From assembly GCA_038030265.1 (NCBI GenBank), contig CM075941.1, positions 868,001-932,000 of the forward strand: a DNA stretch of 64,000 nucleotides, written 5' to 3'. The notes beneath the pieces were generated by a model, which searched no databases, had not been told where the DNA came from, and was given only the letters and a program-made list of their open reading frames with translations. Origin of the DNA: Corythucha ciliata. Taxonomy: Eukaryota; Arthropoda; Insecta; Hemiptera; Tingidae. The position numbers and the translations under genes were made by a program. Shown in pieces: positions 43,732 through 55,015 of this stretch (the stretch's first letter is position 1; every line of letters starts with the position of its first letter).

Positions 43732-43893
43732 GAGTTTCGAGAAACAATGGACCTGGGTGGGGTTCGGCTTAGCTTATCCCTCGGAGTACGACTCCCATAG
43801 GCGTCTCCGTGGCGCAAATGGCAGCATGCTGGACTGGTAATCCAGAGGTTGCGGGTTCAAATCCCGCCGGGGAGCCATTTTTTCTCGAAACTC
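43732..43893. repeat. 13-bp perfect inverted repeat around the tRNA-like gene
   Basis: GAGTTTCGAGAAA (43732-43744) and its exact mirror TTTCTCGAAACTC (43881-43893). Confidence 0.85.
43803..43877 (+). tRNA. tRNA-like gene, anticodon GGT, probably a pseudogene or SINE head
   Basis: Acceptor GTCTCCG pairs with CGGGGAG except at 1-72 (G opposite G). The anticodon arm CTGGA-CTGGTAA-TCCAG is perfect and would read GGT (Thr). The T arm GCGGG-TTCAAAT-CCCGC is perfect. The D stem is weak. CCA follows one base after the acceptor, and a T6 run (Pol III-type terminator) comes next. Animal nuclear Thr tRNAs usually have AGT, so a real decoding role is doubtful. A boundary element or SINE head is possible. 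Confidence 0.55.
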
Positions 43894-43907
43894 GAATCGT
43901 GTTGGGC

Positions 43908-44001
43908 TATGCCCTTCCATCGTCGTCCGGATAATATCAGTCTAATAATTAATTTATTAATTAAAATACCGGCGACAGATTTATTCAGTATATCCATCTA
44001 A
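43908..44001 (+). repeat. 94-bp direct repeat, copy 2
   Basis: Identical to 43583-43676, 325 bp downstream of it. Confidence 0.95.
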
Positions 44002-44255
44002 AAACAAGGCAGCTTTTTGGAAGTAGTTTTTAACAAGAGTACAACCTTCCTTTGCAAGATATTTATATAGAGAGTGCAATTTTATTTATAATTTGTTAGT
44101 TTTACTTTGCAATTTTGAATCACATCAATTCTCCGGGTTTTTAAGGAAACTATAGTTCATATTAGGGGTACAACCTAAAAAGTGAGTTCAATTCTTTAAC
44201 AGGGAGTTTGTAAAGTAATAGCAAGTAGGTAAATAATTATTTGTAGGTTTTCGAC

Positions 44256-46485
44256 ATGGTAAGGAAAAAGACCTGGAAGACAATTAAAAAATCTGGTTAT
44301 TACCATAGAAAAATAGAAAAACAACGTCAGGCAATTCTACGACGCGCGGTTGAAATAGACAGAAGTGCATTAGTAAACAAAAAAAAGGTACTAAACGGAA
44401 CAGAAGTTCTCGGATTACCTATTATTAACAATTCTCCTGCAGGTTCAAGTGCGTATTTTTTCCCCCAGTATTTTCCAGACCAGAAATAAGTATTTAATAA
44501 GTTTGTTTTAATGTATTGACTAGGTTCTGAGAGTACGAAAATCAAATGCGGAAATTACATGAGTGAATCGTTCGTTGTGGCTGACTATGGGTCCAGCGAC
44601 GATGAAGGCAATTATGATGACATTAGTAGAAATCGTTCGCTTCTTTCCAACTTAAGAAAATGGGTTACGAAACACAATATCAGAAATGATGCGTTGAAAG
44701 AACTAATGCAAATTATCAACGCCCGTTTCGACGAAGAAATATTGCCTGCTGATCCTAGGACTGTGATGGAGACACCCACAGCTGTTAGTATTATACCAGT
44801 TGGAGAAAATGAAGAGTACTGGCACTACGGTCTCGAAAATTGCCTCAGAGTGATATTTAGCGATCTAAACGAACCTATCACCATATCCCTCAACATAAAT
44901 ATTGATGGGCTGCCCCTATTCAAGAGTTCGAAGGCGGAATTCTGGCCAATTTTGTTTAATATTGCGGAATTTCCGCATATACCTGCGATGGTCATTGGCA
45001 TTTACCACGGAAAATCAAAGTGTCGTAACCTGGAATCACTTCTCTCTCGGTTCGTTGAAGAAATGAATAAAATCATGTCTCAAGGAGTATTTGTGAATTC
45101 ACATAAGATTCAAGTGCTTCTCCGCTCCTTTATATGTGATTCACCGGCTCGAGCATATGTGAAGGGTAAGTACAAGCAGGCTTGTGATTAACAAAATGAA
45201 CCTCATCTCGTCAAATTATTTTTAATTTTTTGTTCTTAGGAACAGCATACTTTAACAGTCAAAATGGATGTCAGAAATGTACCACAACTGGAGAATTCAG
45301 CCACGAAAGCTATACAAACATTTTTCCAAGAACAGAATGCTCGCGGAGGACTGATGAACTCTTCCGAAAAAAGATGTATGGAAGTTATCACCAGACAGAT
45401 TCTCCACTTTTGAACTTGAAGATCGACATGATTAACCAATTCCCTGTCGGAGATTCATTACATTTACTTCATCTCGGAATTATGAAGCGCCTTCTATTTG
45501 GCTGGAGAGACGGAACTTTTTCGTCTGTTGACACAAAATGGCCTGCGCGCACAACCAAAGAAGTTTCCAGCTATTTAATGGGATGCAAAATGCCAGCAGA
45601 GTTTCATAGAGCAGTTAGAGGTCTTGACTGCTTATCTCACTGGAAAGGAACCGAGTACCGCACAATATTGCACTTCGTGGGAATCGAACACAGAGGAGGC
45701 ATATCAACATTTCCTCTTGCTATTTTGCTCTGTTCTCATCTGCTCGTCGAAACGTTATTTTAATATGTTGCCAGTGCCTCGGACGATGGTTCTACAGTAC
45801 ATTGAGGTATTTGCGGAAATTTACGGCGAAGACTATACTACAAGCAATGTGCACAATTTATCGCACTTGGTGGATGACGTCGAGCAATTCGGGGAGCTTG
45901 ATTCATTTAGTGCGTATCCCTTTGAAAATGTGCTGGGAAAAATTAAGCGCTTGCTTCGAAGTGTAAATCGACCTTTGGCCCAAGTAGCAAAAAGACTGCT
46001 TGAAGATGACCATTGTTTGCTGCCTCATGATGGTGTTTCCCTTCAGGAAAAAAACAAACCGCCCATTCTTTCCAAAAAGAACTGTGGAGAAAACGTTGAT
46101 CAAGGGTTTATTTCAGACCAGTTGGAATGCAGCATCGAAGAACTTGCCTTTTTTTCTAAAGTTCAGTTAAAGGAATTTTGCTTGAGTACGGATGCTGTAA
46201 ATTGTTGGTTTTTGACATGCCAAGGCGAAATTGCTCGGGTTGTCAACATTGTCAAAGTGAAGGATCATTTTACGTTGTGTTGCTGTGTGTCAAATGAAAA
46301 AAAACATGTTCTTCTCGACCCCTATTCAGTGTAAGCATTTTGATATTTACTGTACGAACTACGAATTTATTTTAAACGAAAGAAATCAAAAATTAGTTGA
46401 CTTCAATGAGATAAGATGCAAATTAGTACGTTTAGCTTATCACGATGAGTACGTTTTTATCCCACTAATTCATTCGAAAATCTGA
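44256..46485 (+). pseudogene. second CMC-superfamily transposase, spliced, frameshifted
   Basis: Exon 1 44256-44442; GT-AG intron 44443-44523; exon 2 44524-45165; GT-AG intron 45166-45239; exon 3 from 45240. Both joins keep the frame. Motifs parallel those of the 17-19 kb copy: INIDGLPLFKSSKAEFWPIL (Asp), FICDSPARAYVKG (Asp), CQKC, LHLLHLG and HWKGTEYRT (Glu). One indel near 45684 moves to the frame with EEAYQHFLLLFC, and another near 46330 to a tail ending VFIPLIHSKI. The other copy also ends IPLIH. Diverged enough to be a separate family. No terminal repeats found. Confidence 0.8.
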
Positions 46486-46489
46486 TCTA

Positions 46490-47381
46490 AGTGGGTAGGT
46501 GCATGCATTATAAACAAATGACTATTGCAGCACAGGTGGATAAGAAAAAATTATTGTTTGTTTATGTTGACATGATAATTGGGTTGAAAAGACAATAAAA
46601 AGATACATTTACGTAATAATAATAAAAATACACCAAAAAATGTGTCATTATTAATTGGAGAAAATAGTTTTCACTTATTTAGTTTTATAGCTTTAAAAAA
46701 TTGAACGAGTCTAGTTTTTAGAAAGTAATAAAGAAAGAAAAACAAAGAAAGGATTACGGATCCAGGTTCAGTAAAACTCTTAGCAGTCCAACTTATTTTT
46801 GCGCGACACCATTTTTCTTTATGGACGCGGTCTGCAAAGGTAATGTAGATCAAATTTAGTGAGGGAAACCAATTTCAAATCAAGGATGTAGTACCTTAAT
46901 TTTTTTGTCAGGGACTGAAGACCTTATCCTTTATTATAAATAATTAACATCGCTGTCACTGGATTCTGCCTCACGATCAGTTAGCTGACTAGATGTCGGT
47001 GACACGATGTCCGATATGATGCCATGACAAGATAATTAATTCACATCTTGGTAATTTTTTTCGACTGCAGTGGTAGTGCCCGGCTTTTCTTCAGCAGATT
47101 TTTGCGCTCGATTCCCTGGAAAAGAAAAAAGAGCAAAAAAAAAAAAAAAATTTCATAACGCGGGAGGAGTTTGGCACTGCGTACCATTCAAGTTCTGCTG
47201 GTTTAGTTCTGCAGCTGAAGACGATTCTCCTTCTTCTCGCAAACGTTTAGACGGTAGACCCGATGTTATGTATGGACGATGTTTCGTTCGAGATGTCCGA
47301 AGTGACGGTTGATCGCTCCGCCTCTAGTTCGATATGACTCGTTGGAAAAAATCCCTTACATTCTTCAAAGTGTAATTTTGG
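46490..47381. other. 3' region between convergent genes
   Basis: AT-rich; no ORF of note. May contain the last exon of the minus-strand partner gene, which I could not place. A-run at 47138-47150. Confidence 0.4.
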
Positions 47382-48561
47382 TCAATCTTTCGCACAAGAT
47401 TGAAAAAAAAAGGAATTTGTTCTTTCAAATTTTTGAACGCTTTCTTTTGGCTCCCCTGCCTTTCTTGATTGCCCGGTCATGGAGACAAAAGTAAAAAGAC
47501 GACGTGAAAATATATGATCGACAAAAGCATACGCCACATCATCTCCAAATAGTCCACAATTAACACTGCAAATGTATTCATATTTTTTGGTCTGAAAAAA
47601 AAAAAAAAAAATAAATAAATAAATAAAGTGAAATTTTAAATGTGTGAGACTTGCCTCTGACAGTACGAACTCTTTCTTTCTGAGATTTTCTTCAAATTCC
47701 TTTAATTGTTCAATAGAGGTTATTTGGTTGAACGTAGAAGTGCCCCGATCGGTTTCCCTCTTACCCTGGATTTCTAAGAGAATATTTAAGAAACACATGA
47801 ATAATTATGGCAACTAGAATTTAGATAAACCAGCGTTACCATCGATTTGACCGCCAAAATCATCGTCTTCAATTTATCCTGTTCGCTGATGATGTATTCG
47901 AGTTTCGTCATTATTTTTACTTGGTTTTCCAGCAGCGCTTTGACGATGGCTTTTGTAGATGGTTCAGCAACAATATTTGTGGCTTCGTCTTGTGCAGTTT
48001 CAAGCGAATTCAAGGCGGCTTCTTCTTCTTCTAGATTTTCCGATAATGGCTCTAGTATGCCATCAGCTCCGACAAAGAAAGTTTGCTGATGCTGTGTCCC
48101 ACTGCAATCAGGCGTCGGATCGGGTAGTAATGCATCACTCAACTCGACGGATGGAGAGGTTTCCACAATTTACTAGTAATAGTTATTTTTACTTCGTTAA
48201 AGTCGAATCGAGCAGAATCGGGGTTCAATTTGGCCTTAGTACGGTGGCAGCGGATATGTGACTTCATAACGACGGGTTTTAAATCTAATCCGCTGGTGTC
48301 GCTATTTTCCGACATGAGTCTCATCTCTTCGAGAGCTCGTTTGTACGATTCGATGTTTCTTCGCTTTACGACGCAATTGTACTCTTTCCACCCTTCTGAT
48401 AAAGTGCCTGGCGGTTTTTTCATGGCTTTTCTTATGTTTCTTACGGGTGGCCACATCAATTTTCCACCACTTTCCCAGAGCGATGGGACGACCGAGATTT
48501 GTATTTCGCCGTCTTCAATTGTTTGAACAATTTTAAAATTTTGAGGACCATTTTGTCCCAT
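47382..48561 (-). pseudogene. DUF4806-type partner gene of the second CMC element
   Basis: Minus-strand exons, limits approximate. From 48561: FKIVQTIEDGEIQISVVPSL then GGKLMWPP, and ESYKRALEEMRLMSE, matching the N-terminus of the 9-10 kb gene (VVEFPDG, VPSHW, CWWPK, SYEEGLKKL). 48166 to about 47840: LLENQVKIMTKLEYIISEQD, a coiled-coil-like stretch. About 47775-47660: FNQITSIEQLKEFEENL, the start of DUF4806. About 47590-47385: VNCGLFGDDVAYAF then FVSMTGQSRKAG, its core. A frame change near 48160 looks like a lesion, and the last exon is not found. It converges with the transposase rather than following it. Confidence 0.65.
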
Positions 48562-48778
48562 GGTCGATCGGTGAAAATTGTTTGGCTAAAAAATGACGGA
48601 AACATTGGCATCAGGCTTCTTAACACGAAAAAAAAAATTATGTCTTGTAAATGGTTTTGATTTCTTTTGAGCCCCGGTTTTTTGTTGTAGCCACAATTTT
48701 CATGAATTTTACTATTGTTATTCCCAGCATGAGCTCGGACGAGACAATATAAGAGAAATCAAAAACATGAACTACTTA
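48562..48778. other. upstream region of the partner gene
   Basis: No gene. Ends at the TA target of foldback B. Confidence 0.35.
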
Positions 48779-48780
48779 TA

Positions 48781-50034
48781 CAGTGAGGGGGGGGGGGTTG
48801 GCTTGTACAAAAAAAATTGGGTGAAATTAGACCTCATTTGTGATCGAAAATACCTCATCGACTATGGTCCGAAAATCAAAACTCTTCGAGATATGATTTT
48901 AATAATGATTTTCAAGGCCAAAGTCACTTTTCTCGACAAAATGCAAGTTGCTTGCTTCCGAGAAAATGTTTTGCAATTTTTGACGACGGATTCGGAAAGA
49001 GCACACTTTTTTCCGTCGGGATGAGCTATTTTAGATCAATTTGATCGCTTTCAGTGGCCTTGACAGCCATTCAAACCGGGCAAATTCAGGAAATTTTAAT
49101 TTGTCCAAAAAAAAAAATTAACCCCTACTATTTCACGCTAAATCTCAACATATCGGCTTCCCAAGGTCAGAAAAAATTCTTCGAGTGTCCTCGTCAAAAT
49201 CACAACAAAAAAAAGGCATTTCTTTCTTCAAAACAGCAAGTTTTGGTTAGTTATCATCATCAACATTTCAAAAACTCTTGCGCTGTAATTCTCTTTGTTT
49301 GACGCGAGAAACCATTAGATAAATCATCTAATGTCTTCATTTACATGAAACTGATTGTATTCGCCTTTATTGTCGCTCCGGCAGCTGGCTATCGATAGAG
49401 CGCAGCACGCAGCTGGCAGAAATGGCTAATTTTCAAATAAAATTATGATTTTGCGATTCTAAATTGCCCAAAGGGACCCCCCCCCCTCAAAATGCCCATT
49501 GCCCATTTTACTAAATACCCAAAACTTGCTGTTTTGAAGAAATAAATGTTTTTTTCTTTTTGTTTTAAAATGGTAATTTGCACCGAAACACTGCCTGTAA
49601 ACTAAAAAAAATTCTTGAGAGTGATTTTGAAGAGGATACTTAAATAAGTTTTTCTGACATTGGGAAGCCGATATGGTGAGATTTAGCGTGAAATAGTAGG
49701 GGTTCAATTTTTTTTGAAAAAGTAAAATTTGCTGATTTTCCCCAGTTTGAATGGCTGTCAAGGCCACCGAAAGCGATCAAATTGATCTAAAATAGTTCAT
49801 CCCGACGGAAAAAAAGTGTGCTCTTTCCGAGTCCGTTGTAAAAATTGCAAAACAATCACTCAGAAGCGAGTAACTCGCATTTTGTCGAGAAAAGTGACTT
49901 AAGCCTTAAAAAACATTAATAAAATCATATCTCGATGAGTTTTGATTTTCGGACCATAGTCGATGGGGTATTTTCGATCACAAATGAGGTCTAATCACCC
50001 AATTTTTCTGTACATGCCAAAACCGACCACCCTG
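48781..50034. mobile_element. giant inverted-repeat (foldback) element B
   Basis: Arms of about 590 bp around a ~70-110-bp centre near 49380. Left end CAGTGAGGGG with a G-run; right end mirrors CAGGGTGGTCGG. TA at 48779-48780 and 50035-50036. Shares the GGTCCGAAAATCAAAAC and TCGAGATATGATTTT blocks and the central CGCTCCGGCAGCTGG with foldback A. The 82- and 102-codon ORFs on its two arms are the same sequence read in mirror image, not genes. Confidence 0.85.
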
Positions 50035-50036
50035 TA

Positions 50037-50640
50037 TAAACCTATTTTATAATAGTACTTACCCACGCAGTAATTGAACTCAACTTCGAGGCACGTCAAC
50101 ACCAAAAGACACACAGTACACGGTACACGCTACAAAAGGCAAATGAAAGGCAAACCGCCAACAGGAACGGATCCCCTGCTCATTCGATGGCAAGACCCAG
50201 CTTCTAAAAACGCTGATCAGGCATTACTAGCTTTCAAAGTGATGCCGGTTACCGGTTCTGCGGAAGCTTAGTACGGCTCCCGCTTTTTGTGAGTTTCTTT
50301 AACGAAACTGTACCGAAGTTAGACCATTGAGTGCTTCTGTTCTTATACGCTTGAAATGACATGAAAATAAAAATAAAACACAAGCAAACAAAAACAATAA
50401 ATTAAAAGAGAAGCCATGCTGATGTTCCTTTGACGTTCCAGTTTGAATACGAAAACGTTCTAAGAAACAATTCATGAAAATTGAACGGTTCAAAACTTCA
50501 TACGAGGCCAGAGTAATAACAGAATCGAAAATGTCTAATAATGCTTCAATATAAGCGTTGGAAATTAAGTTGAATTTGCATTTCATAATTATTTACATCA
50601 CTTTATAAAAGAAGACACACCACTAACTGAACATGTCATA
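50037..50640. other. no recognised gene
   Basis: Short ORFs at 50074-50271 (plus) and 50299-50586 (minus) without domains. Confidence 0.4.
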
Positions 50641-50644
50641 TGTT

Positions 50645-50705
50645 GGAGTACTGGATAGCGTCATGGACTACCAATCATAAGGAGAGAGGTTCAAACCCAG
50701 CTAAA
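50645..50705 (+). repeat. tRNA-derived SINE-like head
   Basis: Pol III-type boxes: A-box-like TGGATAGCGTCATGG, then GGACTACCAATCATAAGG and B box GGTTCAAACCC (50688-50698). The cloverleaf is degenerate. The tail is not obvious. Confidence 0.45.
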
Positions 50706-50765
50706 GCGGTGAGTTAAAAAGAAGTGAGAAAAAATTTGTATTTAACGATTTCAGAAAGTTTTATA

Positions 50766-50922
50766 GGGGTATTCATGCACTGGAGTTTAACATATGTTAT
50801 CGACGTAAACCCTGTTATTTCGTATTTTTTGTATTCAGCTTCTCCGTTTCTATGGCCTTACCCATCTGTTCGGAATTTAGCAAATAACAAATACAAGGTT
50901 TAACATTTTTCATGAATACCCC
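50766..50922. repeat. hairpin MITE, TA-flanked
   Basis: 157 bp. Ends GGGGTATTCATGCACTGGAG and mirror of CATGAATACCCC; TA on both sides (50764-50765, 50923-50924). A longer inner pairing involves TTTAACAT. Confidence 0.7.
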
Positions 50923-50924
50923 TA

Positions 50925-51409
50925 ATGACTTGTAGAACATCAATCCTACAGTAAAATCTACCTTCAGAGTAATCGGATTGTGTTGTAATTAAAAAATAGA
51001 AAATCATTTATTTTATTCATAATTTTGTTTTATTGTACGTAATGTCGTTAAGGCCTTATTAAGTGGCCCCATTAGGTCTATCCGAATTCTGTTACACAAA
51101 TGAATAACCTGTGATTAAACTCATATAACCCTTTTTAAAAAAGCCCTACACAATTTTGAGTTTCCGTACCAATTCTCTGAAGGTTGCATACAGTTTGTAT
51201 AAGGTCATTCAGAAACTACAAGTGCCCTCAGAGCTGGCGATGATATTTTGATTCGACTGTACCGAGCTTTTATCGAAGCTTAAAGGAAATTGCTGAGCTT
51301 CGGTAACGTTCTCCTTTTTACTATAACAGAAAACTATCAAACACACAACAGAAGCTGCTCACTTCCATTATTATCTTCCTTACGGCTTTCGCGAAGCAGT
51401 ATGGAAGCA
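50925..51409. other. no recognised gene
   Basis: AT-rich. Nothing identifiable before the BEL/Pao-2 reading frame starts. Confidence 0.4.
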
Positions 51410-51569
51410 AAAATGTTGCTTGGGATGTTGTCAGTGGGTGTGGGGGGACGCCCCTCGAACAACTATGAACAGGCTTTGCGACGGACGAAGAAGGTTTACG
51501 AACGTCTCGTTCGTAATAACTTGGTGAATAATTACCAGAAAGTGTTCGAAGACTGGCAAGAAGGATGGG

Positions 51570-52560
51570 ATAATTGAATTATCGCCCGAACATAACCGAA
51601 ACCAAACCGGTTACTTTCTTCCCCACCGTCCAGTTATCAAAAAGGAGGGTACGGCCCGAATAAGATCGGTTTTTGACGCATCCGCAAAAACTGGAAATGG
51701 AAAATCACTAAATGACTGTTTAGCCATTGGAGAAAACCTTATTGAACACGTGCCTGATATTTTGCTCAGGTTTCGACAAAAAAGAATCAGTTTAATCGCC
51801 GATGTTCGTCAAGCCTTCTTACAGATCAGACTTCGAGACGAAGACAAAGAATATTTAAAATTTCATTGGTTTTAGATGGTGAAATAGTCCACTACGTTCA
51901 TAATCGAGTAGTATATGGAGTTAATTCGACTCCGTTCCTACTCGGTGCGGTTTTACGAGACAGTTTTGAAGAAGCGATTGACCAGGTCGGAGAAGGGAGG
52001 CTTCAAGAAAACGTAGAAACCCTCCAGATCATAACGTCGAACTTCTACGTAGACAACCTCGTAATGAGCGTTGAAAACAAGGAGAGACTTGAAGAGGTGA
52101 GGGCGACGGCGATAAAAATCCTCGCCAGTCACAAATTCGACCTTCGTGGGTGGGAGTTCAGTGGAGAACAACAGACCGACCCTTCAAAGGTACTGGGCCT
52201 CAAGTGGGACAAGAAAAAGGATACTTTAAGCCTAAACATTAATTATACCCCTGATCTTCAAAGTCAAAAAATAACGAAACGTCTAATTTTGTCTTTGGCC
52301 CAAAGTGTGTTCGACCCGATTGGGTTTAGTTGTCCCGGTACACTAAAACTCAAAATTCTTTTGCAACGCTTGTGGCAGTCTGTACGAAGAAAATGTACTG
52401 TCATCGCGTCTATTGTGACTACCGAAAGAAACACTTGGATTTATCGTAAATTCTCTAATTTCCATAAAATTGTTAGAATGGTCGCATGGGTAAATCATTT
52501 CGTTCATAACTGTCGTAACCCATCTAACCGAAAGTTTGCAGAACTCGAGACGTAAGAAGT
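51570..52560 (+). pseudogene. BEL/Pao-2 reverse transcriptase, RNase H deleted
   Basis: 51570-51865: fingers and palm start (RSVFDASAKTGNGKSLNDCL, LIADVRQAFLQIRL with the first Asp). 51866-52555, one frame over: VVYGVNSTPFLLGAVL and the catalytic box FYVDNLVMSV, where Asn replaces the second Asp of YVDD. The thumb follows (SVFDPIGFSCPGTLKLKILL). At about 52382 it jumps from LLQRLWQ to a stretch ending VRMVAWV, which in BEL-1 lies after RNase H: about 250 codons of RNase H are missing. Confidence 0.85.
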
Positions 52561-53949
52561 GATGACTGCCAAGGAGAACATTTGGCGTTTTATCCAACAA
52601 GATTCATTCATTGGTGTTGCAAAAGATTGTTCACCTAAACCGGTTTTTTGATGACCATGGCGTCATACGATTGCGAACTCGCCTAGTTTACCGAACCGAT
52701 GACTACTCGTTCCGACACCCTATTTTGTTGCCAAAGAATCACGAAGTCATTACTATTTTTATCAGATGGCAGCATGAGAAAAACGCACACGTCGGCGTTC
52801 AAGGGTTGATCTCAATTCTTAGGAACGACTACTGGATCATCGGTGGAAGAAAAACGGTGAAATCAGTCGTTTCTCGTTGTGTAAAATGTCGAAGACACGC
52901 CGTGAAGCACATCGAAGTTTCGAAGGACGCGTTACCAGGAGAACGCGTCAGAGATTCGGCCCCGGCATCGACTTGTGTGGTCAGATCTTCTTGCGCGACG
53001 GCAAAAAGATTTGGATTTGCCTTTATACGTGCACCGTTGTTCGAGCAATTCATCTCGAGGTCATGGACTCTATATCGACTGAGGCCTTTCTGCTATGTTT
53101 TCGCCGATTTATGGCTAGAAGACCCACTACAATTTTCTGTGACAACGGGACGAATTTTGTTGGTGGCTTCAATCAATTAAAGGATCTGGATTGGACGAAA
53201 ATTCAGCGATTTAGTAGTGTTCGACGCATTGTATGGAAGTTCAGTCCTCCTTCAGCCGCATGATGGGATGGCTTCTGGGAGCGGTTGATGCGAACCCTGA
53301 AGGATCTTCTAAGAAAAACGTTGGGTCAAGCGCGCCTCAATCTTGACGAAATTTCCACCCTGATCTGCGAGTGCGTGACCATCATTAACAGCCGTCCGTT
53401 GACGTATATTTCAGAAGACCCTAATGATTTGCAACCTTTGACTCCACTTCTCTTTTTAAGGGACTGCCCTATACGGTAGGAGCACCTGATCTAGATGCTG
53501 TTGAAGCTGCAGATCTACGACGTCGAATCCGTTATAGACATCAGTTGAGAGTAAATTTATGGAATCGATTTGTCAAAGAGTATCTTGGTTTGCTGAGACC
53601 AACCCGCCACATAAAGAGGGAGAACCAAGTACGTCGCGGTGACCTCGTGTTGATCGGCGACGAGAGAGTGAAGAGATTTGAATGGCCTCTAGCTTGGGTT
53701 GTGAAAATCTATCCAGGCCCAGATCAACGTGTCAGGGTAGCTAGAGTATGGACGCAGACCGGTGAAATTCTTCGCCCAGAGAAAAAACTGTATCCCATGG
53801 AAATAGAAAGCGAAGAAAATTATAACAACGGAACCGAAGAGAAAGAAGAACAAATTCCCACACTCCACGAAGACGATGATCCATCAAAGGCGACAAATAT
53901 CTCCAGCAGAGGACGGAAAATTAAGACGATTAGGAGAATGGACTTATGA
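52561..53949 (+). pseudogene. BEL/Pao-2 integrase, broken
   Basis: Zinc-binding domain (HEKNAHVGVQG...CVKCRRH), then core segments: WICLYTCTVVRAIHLEV, TIFCDNGTNFVGG (Asp) and GFWERLMRTLKDLL (Glu). A TGA at about 53261 falls where the family has Trp; frame changes near 52960 and 53470. C-terminal domain GDLVLIGDERVKRFEWPLAW and an acidic-basic tail as in BEL-1. About 50% alike to BEL-1 by eye in the core. Confidence 0.85.
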
Positions 53950-54008
53950 TTTTTTGAATCAACGCGATTTTATGAGATAAACCGTCATTTAACTCAGGTG
54001 GGAGGAAA

Positions 54009-54230
54009 TGTTGAAAATTATTTGTTTTTCGCGCGCGGGTTTTTTCTTCAGAATATTTTTGGTGTCGTATATGCCCAACACTTCGGTCAGTTCATTTTCG
54101 GAGCGACCTTTCTCAGAAGCCAAGTCAGAACTTGGAGCCGTACGTAAGAAAGTGTCAAGGGGCACGTGCCCCGACAGCAACCAGACAGTCGCAGCGCTTT
54201 GTTAAGTTATAGGGTGGGGGTGGGGGGGCT
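54009..54230 (+). repeat. possible BEL/Pao-2 3' LTR start
   Basis: TGTTGAAAATT follows the polypurine tract. No second copy; the end is unknown. Confidence 0.35.
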
Positions 54231-54259
54231 TTTATCTCACTATGTCAATTAGCAGCTGA

Positions 54260-55015
54260 GAAACAGAGTGGGTCTCTAATGAGCGAACCCCCAGAAAATT
54301 CGATTTTTATGAATCCAAACCCACGAAATTGGTTCTGTAAGTGACAGTAGACACGCTGAATTGCTGGAAGAGTCATGGCAGCGAAATTCGTTATTTTAAT
54401 CAGCCGACCCCGCAAAATTGCTTTTAAGGTGGGTCAAAAGCACGAAATAATACAGAGTTCGCTGCACGTGCAATGCTAGGGTGAAAAATTGAGTCCGAGC
54501 TGACTTCGTGATACACAAACTCTTTTGTGTGACATGCCCCTACGTAATCAGATATTTAATTAGAGGACCTGCAATTTTTTTCTCAGAAAGTCAACCCCGC
54601 AAAATTGAGAGGGATGGGTCAAAAGCAAGAAATAATAAAGCATTCGCGGTCTTGAGAGGGACGAGCTTGCGAAATTCTGTGTTGAAGGAGGAGGAGGGAA
54701 AGTTGTAGGCCCTGCAATGCAGAGCATGAAATGGAAAGATCTGTCTCAAGTACCCTGGAACCAGTTCTTTGAAGTTGTGGCTGGTTGGTTGTCAAAAGTT
54801 CTGCCTCTCGAAATTTCGTGTGCAAACTGTGATTCCATCTTTACCCCCCCCCCCTATTAGATTACTTAAAATAAAAATAATAAAATCGTTACATTGCCTG
54901 TTGCAAGGTGCTGTCCTCTGTATAATACTGGACTATCTTGAGCGGGCAAGATTGGCAAAATTTGGTTCTCTAATTGGTTGGAGCACCAATAATCCATAAA
55001 ATCGAGTACTTTAAA
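54260..55015. repeat. degenerate ~32-bp array, second locus
   Basis: Same kind of repeat as 38270-41060: CCACGAAATTGGTTCTGTAA, CGCAAAATTGCTTTTAAG and similar at 54300-54680 and 54940-55010. One T/C-run at 54843-54855. The ORFs here are artefacts of the repeat. Confidence 0.55.

Larger units (their letters stand above)
51410..53949 (+). mobile_element. BEL/Pao-2 retrotransposon fragment
   Basis: Plus-strand pol from RT fingers to the end of integrase, then a polypurine tract (GTGGGAGGAAA, 53998-54008) and LTR-like start TGTTGAAAATT (54009). Gag and protease are absent and RNase H is deleted. Confidence 0.85.

Noticed and set aside
43803..43877. Bacterial or endosymbiont tRNA transfer (CCA near the 3' end, GGT anticodon)
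   Set aside because: The CCA is one base off, pair 1-72 is mismatched, and a T6 terminator and eukaryotic-type A-box suggest a Pol III repeat.
49054..49767. Similar ORFs of 82 and 102 codons on opposite strands, looking like a gene family
   Set aside because: They lie on the two arms of the same inverted repeat and are mirror-image reads of one non-coding sequence.
50690..50712. CCCAGCTAAAGC as a left end of the second CMC element
   Set aside because: It is part of the B-box end of a SINE-like sequence, is not preceded by TA, and lies on the wrong side of the genes.
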